Both the position numbers and the translations under genes were made by a program. A model generated the notes under the pieces. The model was given only the letters and a program-made list of their open reading frames with translations, did not search any database and had not been told where the DNA came from. Source: Mucilaginibacter ginsenosidivorax (GTDB taxonomy: Bacteria; Bacteroidota; Bacteroidia; Sphingobacteriales; Sphingobacteriaceae). From it: a stretch of DNA of 64,000 bases. This document shows positions 52,301-59,690 of the stretch, piece after piece. The stretch is from assembly GCF_007971525.1 (NCBI RefSeq), contig NZ_CP042437.1, forward strand, positions 2,728,001-2,792,000, written 5' to 3'. Position 1 is the first letter of the stretch. Every line of letters starts with the position of its first letter.

Positions 52301-52348
52301 TATCCTTTATATGCAACTTATAATTTTGGTGTTAACGTTACTTTTTAA
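49322..52348 (+). CDS. SusC/RagA-family TonB-dependent outer-membrane transporter
   Basis: The 1008-residue transporter has a signal peptide (RIFTISGLMLLFLFSIDAAF) and a carboxypeptidase-like domain (about 25-105, VKGKVTDATTGESLIGVSV). The plug (about 120-230) begins after ELAQVVVVGYGTQRKLDVTG and includes SIRIGLGTVYG-like SITIRGLGTVYGNVSPLY. A long C-terminal beta-barrel ends LYATYNFGVNVTF with a terminal aromatic residue. It would import oligosaccharide delivered by SusD. It is the first gene of the operon, 11 bases from susD. Confidence 0.95.
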   Translation: MKRIFTISGLMLLFLFSIDAAFAQNVTVKGKVTDATTGESLIGVSVQVKGTTSGTQTDVNGTFTINATGTATLTFAYIGYAPQAVLVGSQTTINVALKAQANELAQVVVVGYGTQRKLDVTGSVATVKGAEISKQASTNALSGLQGKVAGVQVTNGGSPGASPSITIRGLGTVYGNVSPLYVVDGVWYSDISFLNPQDIESVSILKDASSTAIYGIRAANGVILIGTKRGVKGKPVVNYNGYAGWQSVTNQVKMANATEYATAINELYTSNNQSPLIFSNPSSYGKGTDWYGLVLRDAFVTSHQVSLSGGTDKYTYNYSFGYLDQDGIAKTNNYQRFNVKLSNDFKPTKALKFGYTANGLLGKSKDVNGSIFHQLFGAAPTLPVRYADGNYGDPNDYHTGDGNNYNPQVTLDFFNQKSKNIRFTYNGYGEVNFLKNFKFRTSFGGDIGQAEVRGYTPIYQATLAQKSLVSNLDVNHTETRNWIWENTLTYDVKIKDHKITALLGYSAQNNRDKQLDAHAQGVPYASSGNQHNSFPDTAKVTYYATPGSQVHTRALSQFARANYSFKDKYLLNASIRRDGASQFYGDHTFGYFPSVGAGWVITNEGFMKDQKLFSNLKLRGSWGKVGNSVVPINPSIQVVSSDPYLTAIFGNPQTAYPGASINSLVPPTIVWEKAVATDFGLEGGFLENRLTFEADYYNRETQDAIFAIPIAGSLGTNNSSLIGNQASIRNRGTEFLISWKDQATKDFSYSISANLGINNNKVLSVLSGANPIYDGGAGIANGALATRTVVGQPIGEFYGYKVTGIFQTPAEVAASKQTSAQPGDFIYQDTNKDGILDSRDRVVLGSPLPKYNYGINTSFTYKSFDLALDFQGVADVSVYNANIAYRFGNENFTKDFYDHRWHGAGTSNTYPSVNVGSTANAAPNSFFVESGAYFRMRNAQLGYTLPSVLSKKWGLSRIRLYANAQNALNFFGYKGFTPEVGGSVGSMGIDASVYPLYATYNFGVNVTF

Positions 52349-52359
52349 TCAATATAAAG

Positions 52360-53844
52360 ATGAAGAACAGTAAAAAAACTTTATTGCAAAAAGCCTTTAT
52401 ATTAGGTTTTATTGCACTTGCTATAGCATTTCAAAGCTGTAAAAAAAGCTTCCTGAATGTCGATCCTGCCCAAAATACCGCGGCAACACAATTTTTTAAA
52501 ACACAGGATGATGCTACAAAGGCGGTAAGTGCCATGTATGCCAACATGCATGAATACAATAACATCGCCTTCCCATCTATTGCTATCGAGAGCATGGGCT
52601 CTGATGATGCTGAGAAAGGCAGCAGCGCTACCGATGCTACCTATATGAACACCTATCATAACTTTACCGTTACTGCCGGCGAAGGCCAGCTGCAGGGGTT
52701 TTATAAAGGGCAATATCAAACCATCAATCTTGCCAACCAGATACTGACCAATGTACCGGGTATCACCATGGACGATGCCTTAAAGACAAGATACCTTGCC
52801 GAAGCAAAATTCATCAGGGCATATTGCTATTTCAGGCTGGTAAGGGCATACGGCGACATACCATTGCGTTTAACCTTACCAAAAAACGCTACTGAGTATA
52901 ACCTGCCGCGCACGCCAAAAGCACAGGTTTGGGCAGCTATTGAAACTGATTTAACAGATGCGGCTACGGCTTTACCGCAAACTTACGGCTCGGCAGATGT
53001 TGGCCGTATTACTAAAGGCGCGGCATTATCTTTACATGCCAAAGTAGCCTTGTACCTTAAAAAATGGACCGATGTGCTTACCTATACCACGCAGGTAATG
53101 GGTATGGGCTATTCTTTATACCCTGACTACGAGCAAATGTTCAGGACGACGCACAAAAACAACCAGGAGTCTATCTTCGAGATCCAGTGTAACCTTATCC
53201 CTAACAATCCCGACGCATCAAACTCGCAATATTCGCAGGTACAGGGTGTACGTGGTTCAACCGGTGGTGGTTGGGGCTTTAATGTACCAACTGCCGACCT
53301 GGCTGCCGCTTACGAAACAGGCGACCCGCGACGCGATGCAACTATCATTTTCAGGGGCGAAACAACGCCAGAAGGTGATGTGATACCTGCCGATGGCGAT
53401 AACCCAAGGTACAATCAAAAATCATATGTGCCTTTTAGCCTGTATGTATCTGGTTTTAACGAGGGCTGCCAGCAAGATAAAATTGTTATACGCTATGCTG
53501 ATGTATTGCTGATGAACGCCGAAGCTAATAATGAACTTGGGAATTCGGCGGCCGCTTTAGGCCCACTTGAGCAGGTACGTGCCAGGGCAAGGGGTAACAA
53601 TGCAACTATACTGCCTAAGGTGACTACTACAGATCAGGCTGCTTTGCGCACCGCAATTTACAACGAACGCAGGGTTGAATTTGCTATGGAGTTTGATCGT
53701 TATTTTGATGTTATACGCCAGGGGCGTGGTGCTGCCGTATTTGGTTCGCGTGGGTGGAAGGCCGGCAAAAACGAGGTGTGGCCAATACCGCAAAACGAGA
53801 TCGATATAAGCGGTGGTGCTTTAACACAAAATCCAGGTTATTAA
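52360..53844 (+). CDS. SusD/RagB-family outer-membrane lipoprotein
   Basis: The 494-residue protein has a lipoprotein signal with Cys near residue 27 (GFIALAIAFQSC) and the SusD start KKSFLNVDPAQNTAATQFF. SusD helices follow (LAEAKFIRAYCYFRLVRAYG), with the late NERRVEFAMEFDRYFDVIRQ and a C-terminal IPQNEIDISGGALTQNPGY, a hallmark of the family end. It binds glycan at the surface and lids SusC. It starts 11 bases after the SusC stop. Confidence 0.95.
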   Translation: MKNSKKTLLQKAFILGFIALAIAFQSCKKSFLNVDPAQNTAATQFFKTQDDATKAVSAMYANMHEYNNIAFPSIAIESMGSDDAEKGSSATDATYMNTYHNFTVTAGEGQLQGFYKGQYQTINLANQILTNVPGITMDDALKTRYLAEAKFIRAYCYFRLVRAYGDIPLRLTLPKNATEYNLPRTPKAQVWAAIETDLTDAATALPQTYGSADVGRITKGAALSLHAKVALYLKKWTDVLTYTTQVMGMGYSLYPDYEQMFRTTHKNNQESIFEIQCNLIPNNPDASNSQYSQVQGVRGSTGGGWGFNVPTADLAAAYETGDPRRDATIIFRGETTPEGDVIPADGDNPRYNQKSYVPFSLYVSGFNEGCQQDKIVIRYADVLLMNAEANNELGNSAAALGPLEQVRARARGNNATILPKVTTTDQAALRTAIYNERRVEFAMEFDRYFDVIRQGRGAAVFGSRGWKAGKNEVWPIPQNEIDISGGALTQNPGY

Positions 53845-53861
53845 TTTATCAATCAGCAACG

Positions 53862-54737
53862 ATGAAAACATTTAAAAATACACTTAAAGCTGCGCTGCTA
53901 ATGGGCGTAGCTGTAAGCTTAACCATAACAGCCTGCCATAAAGGCTTTGATCCAAAATCATACGCGCCATCTAAACCGCTGCCTTCATACGGTGGTTACA
54001 GCAGCAGTAAAGATATTGAACCTGCCAGCCTGGTTGCCTATTTCCCGTTCACCAGCGGCCTGGCCGATAGTGTATCGGGAGCCACCGGGGTAGCAACAGG
54101 CACAAGCTTTGCTACCGGCTTAAACGGTAAAGGCCTGCAGGGCGCCAATAAATCATACGTACTGTATGATACACCTGCCGGCATTAAAGCGCTAACCAGT
54201 TTTACTACCAGTATTTGGGTAAAAATGCCTCAAAATACTTCGGCGGTAGGTTTAATGGATATCCAGAACAACCAAACAGGCGGCGCGGGTTTCTGGGGCA
54301 GCCTGGCCATATTTTTTGACAATGGCGGTTCTGCATCATCGGGCGTACTTAAAGTACATGCGTTTAATAAGGCCGGCATGTCAACCGGGGTAGATGGCTG
54401 GGAAGGCGGCTATGCCGTTGCCAATCCATGGAACACGTGGATAAACGTTACAGTTACTTTTGATGAAACAGTATCAACCATTTACGTTTATTATAACGGA
54501 ACGCAGGTAGGCAAAAACGCAGCTGCCGGTTTTGCGCCTATGGATTGGAGCAAAGCCAGTAAAATGGTTTTTGGTACGCTACAGTTTCAAACCACTCCTT
54601 CGCTTACGGCCAATACCGGCGCGCAGGATTGGGCTGGTTATGTTACAGGAACCATGGATAACATCAGGTTTTACAGCAAAGCACTTACCGCCACGCAGGT
54701 ACTGGCTTTGTACAACCTTGAAAAAGCTAAAAGATAA
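53862..54737 (+). CDS. LamG-domain surface lipoprotein of the polysaccharide locus
   Basis: I choose the ATG at 53862 (MKTFKNTLKAALLMG), 17 bases after the SusD stop; the earlier frame from 53754 would run inside susD. The 291-residue protein has a lipoprotein signal (LMGVAVSLTITAC). A short linker is followed by one LamG/concanavalin-like jelly roll (about 55-285) with SLVAYFPFTSGLADSVSGA and MDNIRFYSKALTATQVLALY, the last two strands of the family. It probably acts as a surface glycan-binding protein in this operon. Confidence 0.85.
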   Translation: MKTFKNTLKAALLMGVAVSLTITACHKGFDPKSYAPSKPLPSYGGYSSSKDIEPASLVAYFPFTSGLADSVSGATGVATGTSFATGLNGKGLQGANKSYVLYDTPAGIKALTSFTTSIWVKMPQNTSAVGLMDIQNNQTGGAGFWGSLAIFFDNGGSASSGVLKVHAFNKAGMSTGVDGWEGGYAVANPWNTWINVTVTFDETVSTIYVYYNGTQVGKNAAAGFAPMDWSKASKMVFGTLQFQTTPSLTANTGAQDWAGYVTGTMDNIRFYSKALTATQVLALYNLEKAKR

Positions 54738-54759
54738 TAATACGGTTTGATTGATTTGG

Positions 54760-54793
54760 GGTTGCCTTGCCGTTTAAGGCGGGCAACCTTTTT
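54760..54793 (+). terminator. Terminator hairpin inside the polysaccharide operon
   Basis: GGTTGCC (54760-54766) pairs with GGCAACC (54782-54788), with an inner TTGCC.../GGCGG helix and a T-run. It separates the LamG gene from the first GH144-like gene, 14 bases before its ATG at 54807, and may attenuate the enzymes relative to the transporter. Confidence 0.75.
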
Positions 54794-54806
54794 AAAAAAG
54801 GCGGGA

Positions 54807-56480
54807 ATGAGGAATATCAAAGATTATTGTTTGGGGCTGGGGTTTGTAATGCTGCTTTTTTCATGCGGTAAAAGTTCAAATAATACATCTACGCCCGTTA
54901 CACCCGCTCCTTCATCGTTTATGTTTAGTGGGCTAAAGGTTAATGGCAAAAACAGCGGCTTTAGTTATAGCAATATCAATAGTAAACCGGCTATCGCTAT
55001 TACATTTTCGACACCGCTCAGCCGTACCTCAACAGCGGCAAGCATTAGCCTAAGCAGTAAGGCAGGGGTAGCGGCAGCTTTTAATACAGCCTACCAAAAC
55101 AACGATAGCACTATTGTAATTACTCCAACCGGCCTATCGCCCATTACCCAGTACACACTTGCCGTTACTACAGGCCTAAAATCGGCAAAAAACGACAGCC
55201 TGCAGTCTCCCTTGTCAGTACAACTGATCACTGCTATTGATAGTAGCAGAAAATTCAGCACCATATCTGACGATCAACTGCTTGACCTGGTTGAGCAACA
55301 AACCCTGAAATATTTTTATGATTTTGGCCACCCAACCAGTGGGCTGGCGCGTGAACGCAATACATCCGGCGACGTGGTGACCACAGGCGGCTCGGGTTTT
55401 GGTATTATGGCCATTATAGCCGGCGTTAGCCGCGGCTTTATAAGCCATGCCGATGGATTGGCCCGGATGCAAAAAATCGTGAGCTTTTTAAATACCAAAG
55501 CCCAAAAGTTTCACGGTGCTTTCCCCCATTGGATGAATGGCGCTACCGGCGCTGTTGTACCCTTCAGCGCACAGGATAACGGGGCCGACCTGGTAGAAAC
55601 ATCATACCTGATGCAGGGCCTCATTACCGCCCGTCAATATTTTAACGCATCCAACACCAACGAAACTCAACTGCGCGCAGATATCAATACCTTATGGAAT
55701 GGTGTAGAATGGGACTGGTTCAGGCAGGGCGATCAAAACGTATTGTACTGGCACTGGAGCCCCGATTTGGGCTGGGCCATCAACATGAAAATTACCGGCT
55801 GGGATGAGGCGTTAATAGTTTACGTTTTAGGCGCATCTTCAACAACTCACCCTATCCCCAAAAGTGTTTATGACCAGGGATGGGCAAAAAACGGCGCTAT
55901 TAAAAATGGCAATACCTTTTACGGCGTTAACCTGCCACTTGGGCCCGACAGAGGCGGTCCGTTGTTTTTTTCGCAATACTCGTTCATGGGCATCAACCCT
56001 AAAGGCTTAAGCGATGCCTATGCCAATTACCAAACGCAGAACGAAGCGCATGCCACCATCAATTACAAATATTGCGTGGCAAACCCGTTGGGCAACAATG
56101 GCTACAGCGCCGATTGCTGGGGACTGACAGCAAGCGACATTGAAAACGGATATACAGCAAGTTCGCCTACAAATGATGTTGGTGTTATAGCGCCTACCGC
56201 GGCCATTGCATCGCTGCCTTATACGCCAAACCAATCTATGGCGGCGCTAAGGTTTTTTTACTATACCCTGGGCGATAAATTATGGGGCCAGTATGGCTTT
56301 TACGATGCCTTTAATTTAACTAACCCATGGTTTGCCAGCTCGTACCTGGCTATTGACCAGGGACCTATTGTGGTAATGACCGAAAATTACCGCACCGGCC
56401 TGCTGTGGAATTTGTTTATGAGTGCGCCCGAAGTAAAAGCGGGCATGAAAAACTTAGGGTTCAGCAGCCCTAACCTTTAA
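54807..56480 (+). CDS. GH144-like endo-beta-1,2-glucanase lipoprotein with an Ig-like domain
   Basis: The start is the ATG at 54807 (MRNIKDYCLGLGFVMLL), giving 557 residues; the frame before it begins at a TTG within the terminator. A lipoprotein signal (GFVMLLFSCG) leads to an Ig-like Big_5 domain (about 35-140, IAITFSTPLSRTSTAASISL). The glucoamylase-like (PF10091) catalytic domain follows: DFGHPTSGLARERN, GGSGFGIMAI, FHGAFPHWMNGA, YWHWSPDLGWAI, DCWGLTASD and GLLWNLFMSAP. GH144 enzymes cleave beta-1,2-glucan; a surface anchor is expected. The family is a pattern match. Confidence 0.82.
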   Translation: MRNIKDYCLGLGFVMLLFSCGKSSNNTSTPVTPAPSSFMFSGLKVNGKNSGFSYSNINSKPAIAITFSTPLSRTSTAASISLSSKAGVAAAFNTAYQNNDSTIVITPTGLSPITQYTLAVTTGLKSAKNDSLQSPLSVQLITAIDSSRKFSTISDDQLLDLVEQQTLKYFYDFGHPTSGLARERNTSGDVVTTGGSGFGIMAIIAGVSRGFISHADGLARMQKIVSFLNTKAQKFHGAFPHWMNGATGAVVPFSAQDNGADLVETSYLMQGLITARQYFNASNTNETQLRADINTLWNGVEWDWFRQGDQNVLYWHWSPDLGWAINMKITGWDEALIVYVLGASSTTHPIPKSVYDQGWAKNGAIKNGNTFYGVNLPLGPDRGGPLFFSQYSFMGINPKGLSDAYANYQTQNEAHATINYKYCVANPLGNNGYSADCWGLTASDIENGYTASSPTNDVGVIAPTAAIASLPYTPNQSMAALRFFYYTLGDKLWGQYGFYDAFNLTNPWFASSYLAIDQGPIVVMTENYRTGLLWNLFMSAPEVKAGMKNLGFSSPNL

Positions 56481-56501
56481 CCCTGATTAATACCATTTTA
56501 C

Positions 56502-57857
56502 ATGAATAAATTTATATTAACCCCTTTATTGTTACTGCTTACCCTATGCTCTTTGGCCCAAAAACCGGCAAAAAAAACCAGCGAAGATGGCATTAAACCG
56601 GTAGGCATTATCAAAAACCTAAGCGATAGCGCATTGCTTGATGTAGTGCAACGCCAAACATTCCGTTACTTTTGGGATTTTGGCCACCCTGCAAGCGGCC
56701 TCGCCCGCGAGCGCAGCAACAAATCATTTGATTACGGCGATGAAGTGGTAACCACTGGCGGCTCGGGTTTTGGTGTTATGGCGCTTATTGTGGCCGATAG
56801 CCGCAAATGGATAAGCCATGAGCAAGCTGTTGACCGGATGGTGAAGATTGTGAACTTCCTGTTTAAGGCCAACTCTTTCCACGGCGCATTCCCACATTGG
56901 ATGAACGGCGAAACCGGCAAGGTGATCCCTTTCGGCCGTAAAGATGACGGCGGCGACATTGTGGAATCGGCTTACCTTTTCCAGGGGTTAATTTGCGCCA
57001 AACAATACTTTACTGCCAATACCCCAAAAGAGCAGCGCATACGCGATGTGATTAGCTGGATGTGGGGCGAAATGGAATGGAACTGGTATACCCGCGAGGG
57101 CCGTGATGCCCTTTACTGGCACTGGAGCCCCAATAATGGCTGGGCTATGAACTTTGCCATCCACGGCTTTAATGAGTGCCTTATAACGTACGTATTGGCC
57201 GCATCGGCACAACGCTACCCTGTAGGTGCAAATGTATACACCCAGGGCTGGGCGCAAAGTGATTTTTTTAAAAACGGGAAAACTTTTTACGGCTATAAGT
57301 TGCCTTTGGGTTTTGATTATGGTGGCCCGCTTTTCTTTTCGCAATACTCCTTTATGGGCTTAAATCCCAAGGGCTTAAAAGATCAGTATGCCGACTATTG
57401 GGAGCAAAATAAAAACCATACACTGATAAATTACGCCTATTGTGTAGATAACCCCAAAAAGTTCAAAGGCTACGGGCCCGATTGCTGGGGCCTTACCGCC
57501 AGCGATAATTTTGAAGGCTATAACGCCCACTCGCCAACAAACGATTTGGGGGTGATAACACCTACAGCTGCGTTATCGGCATTCCCGTATACGCCGGAAC
57601 AATCCATGAAGGCCCTGCGCCATTTTTATTATGACCTGGGCGATAAGATCTGGGGCGAATACGGCTTTACAGATGCCTTCAGCGAACAGCATAACTGGTA
57701 CGGCAAATCATACCTGGCCATTGACCAGGGCCCTATTGTGGTGATGATAGAAAACTATCGTACCGGTTTGCTCTGGAAATTATTTATGAGTAATCCCGAT
57801 GTACAGCATGGCTTAACAAAGCTTGGCTTTGAAAGCCCGGCAATAAAACACGATTAA
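56502..57857 (+). CDS. GH144-like endo-beta-1,2-glucanase, periplasmic
   Basis: The 451-residue paralogue has a cleavable signal peptide (FILTPLLLLLTLCSLAQ), no lipobox, and no Ig-like domain. Its catalytic domain runs to the end and shares nearly every motif with the upstream enzyme: DFGHPASGLARERS, GGSGFGVMALI, FHGAFPHWMNGE, YWHWSPNNGWAM, GPDCWGLTASD and YLAIDQGPIVVMIENYRTGL. The split of one lipoprotein and one soluble form fits surface cutting followed by periplasmic processing. It is 21 bases after the first enzyme, and no beta-glucosidase is in the window. Confidence 0.85.
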   Translation: MNKFILTPLLLLLTLCSLAQKPAKKTSEDGIKPVGIIKNLSDSALLDVVQRQTFRYFWDFGHPASGLARERSNKSFDYGDEVVTTGGSGFGVMALIVADSRKWISHEQAVDRMVKIVNFLFKANSFHGAFPHWMNGETGKVIPFGRKDDGGDIVESAYLFQGLICAKQYFTANTPKEQRIRDVISWMWGEMEWNWYTREGRDALYWHWSPNNGWAMNFAIHGFNECLITYVLAASAQRYPVGANVYTQGWAQSDFFKNGKTFYGYKLPLGFDYGGPLFFSQYSFMGLNPKGLKDQYADYWEQNKNHTLINYAYCVDNPKKFKGYGPDCWGLTASDNFEGYNAHSPTNDLGVITPTAALSAFPYTPEQSMKALRHFYYDLGDKIWGEYGFTDAFSEQHNWYGKSYLAIDQGPIVVMIENYRTGLLWKLFMSNPDVQHGLTKLGFESPAIKHD

Positions 57858-58580
57858 AGGAGTTTACAGGATTTTTTCTTGTGTCTCGTCCTGAAAAAAG
57901 TTCACACTTTTCCTCTTCAGTCCTATGAGTTGTTTATAGGAGCAAACGATATAAAGAAACAGGGGCCGCAAAATTTCTTTTGCAGCCCCGTTTCTTTCGT
58001 TTAATCTTAAAAACCTGGATAGGCTATTCTACCAACCTCTCCGGATTTCTTGATGTATATAAAACGATAAACAGTCGCTTTTGTTTTCATTATGTTATAA
58101 ATAATTAAAAAATTTAACTGGCAGAAGATGTACTACATGACATTTTATCAAATTAAACATCCGTTTTAGCCTGTTAATCAGGTCAGTTGCTATGGGCACA
58201 ATGCTTTATGAGCGGTGATGAGTAGTAATGAAAATTGTTGGATATGTACTGCCGAAGACTACCGCGATATGCTTTTCGAAAAGTTAAACCTCAAGCTCAC
58301 CGGTGGGAGCTGGCTAAGTATACCGTAAAAACAACCTGGTTAATTTTTAAAACATCAATCAGGCTTAATCCTTAATATTACATTAGGCTTAAACCGGCGA
58401 GAAAATTGCGTTGAAATTTTCCCGGATAAACCGCCCGCATTGCCGTTCAATTGCGTTAATTGATAAGTTTTGTGCTTTATATCGGGATAGTATGGATGGT
58501 TAAAATTGGAGAATTTACACAGTTTATGGTTAACCGACCTAACATAAGTAATAGCCCTTTTAGCATTTACAGTGGCTTAC
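57858..58580. other. 720-bp gene-free spacer after the polysaccharide locus
   Basis: No gene is supported; all frames are short. A GGGGC...GCCCC hairpin (57957-57999, GAAACaGGGGC and GCCCCgTTTC around GCAAAA/TTTTGC) can terminate transcription from either side. CGTCCTGAAAAAAGTTCACAC (57889-57909) recalls insertion-sequence ends seen in this group, but no transposase or partner end is visible. The remainder is AT-rich and featureless. Confidence 0.5.
57957..58000. terminator. Bidirectional terminator hairpin after the polysaccharide locus
   Basis: GAAACaGGGGCcGCAAAA pairs with TTTTGCaGCCCCgTTTC around TTTC, with two mismatched positions. T residues lie outside the right arm. It lies about 100 bases past the last enzyme gene. 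Confidence 0.7.
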
Positions 58581-59489
58581 TTATAATTTTTCTATTTCCT
58601 CTGTCGAAAGCCCGGTGAATTTTTCGATCTGGGCAACAGCCATACCATCCTTTTTCATTTCGCGGGCAATAGCAACAGCTTCTTCTTTTCTACCCTCATT
58701 CCTGCCTTTTCTTTCGCCTTTTTTCTCGGCCCTGTCTAATAAAAGTTCTTCGATACCCATGGTGGTACTCCTTTCCGTTAAAATTTCTACCTGTTGCTCA
58801 AATTTAGTGTTTATATCCTGATTTTCAAAGCGTATGTAATACCTTAAAAAATTCATCAGTACCCTTATCTTTTCTTTTGCTATCTGTTTGGCCAGCAATA
58901 ACTTTGTCAGGTTAAGCTTTAAGTTCAGCAGCAGTTCATCACGCTCCCGGCTGCTTTTCAAATCTTTGCCTGCAAGTGCCGCCTTTGCCGTAAGTACCAC
59001 CAAAGCAAAAGGGTTATCGCTGGCTTGCAGTGCCTCATCGCTTTGGCTGGCTATTTTATAGGTGTTAAACGTATAACGTAAGCTGGTACCCATAAAGTCT
59101 ATGGCAAAATGGTTTGGTCTTTCTTTTGTATTGGCTTCGGTAAATATGGCGTAGGCTACTATTGGTTTTTGATATTTATCCAGTATCCTATAAAAATACG
59201 TGTACATGCGGCTGGCAAAATCCTTTTGATATTGGCCCTGTACTTCCACGTGCACCAAAATCCATTCTTCTTTGCCCGCTTTGGTAAATATCTTAACCAG
59301 TTTATCGATCACCTTTGGCGAATACTCGTCGTTTTCGGGTGGAAAAACCTGTTCCAACTCTTTATCAAGGAATTCGAAGCCTTTATCAAAGTCAAAAATC
59401 TTCGCGGCATCGGGATTAAGAAAACACAGGAAATCATCAAAAACATCTTCCAGTATCCCTTTCCAAAGGATGTCGTCTTTTCTTCTCAT
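58581..59489 (-). CDS. Rpn-family recombination-promoting nuclease (PDDEXK_2)
   Basis: The 302-residue protein has an N-terminal PD-(D/E)XK fold (about 1-165) with FLNPDAAKIFDFDKGFEFLD and ILVHVEVQGQYQKDF, where E-x-Q replaces the usual E-x-K as in this family. YAIFTEANTKERP and FNTYKIASQSDEALQ follow. The C-terminus (EKKGERKGRNEGRKEEAVAI then GLSTEEIEKL) is a charged helix seen in Rpn proteins. These are mobile nucleases that promote recombination. A single copy with no inverted ends suggests domestication or a degraded element. It stands alone. Confidence 0.85.
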   Translation of the reverse strand: MRRKDDILWKGILEDVFDDFLCFLNPDAAKIFDFDKGFEFLDKELEQVFPPENDEYSPKVIDKLVKIFTKAGKEEWILVHVEVQGQYQKDFASRMYTYFYRILDKYQKPIVAYAIFTEANTKERPNHFAIDFMGTSLRYTFNTYKIASQSDEALQASDNPFALVVLTAKAALAGKDLKSSRERDELLLNLKLNLTKLLLAKQIAKEKIRVLMNFLRYYIRFENQDINTKFEQQVEILTERSTTMGIEELLLDRAEKKGERKGRNEGRKEEAVAIAREMKKDGMAVAQIEKFTGLSTEEIEKL

Positions 59490-59590
59490 TAAGCAATAAT
59501 AAAAATAAAAAGCTCGTCAATTAAAAGCTAAATAAAGAAAAACGCGGTTTTCTGTTAATCTAAATGCTGAAACAGAGCGTACCTCACCCC

Positions 59591-59690
59591 AAAAAAAATG
59601 TGCAGATGTTTTATCAACATCTGCACATTTTTAACCGGCCTTTCATCTCTCAAACATCTGCATATTTGAAATCTGATATCTGCACATCTT
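59591..59690. repeat. Inverted and reiterated ATCTGCACAT words after the rng gene
   Basis: AAAAATGTGCAGATGTT (59594-59610) and AACATCTGCACATTTTT (59616-59632) form a perfect 17-bp stem around TTATC with T-runs, an effective terminator. Then AACATCTGCATATTTG and ATATCTGCACATC repeat the same word up to the rng stop at 59691. Confidence 0.85.
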
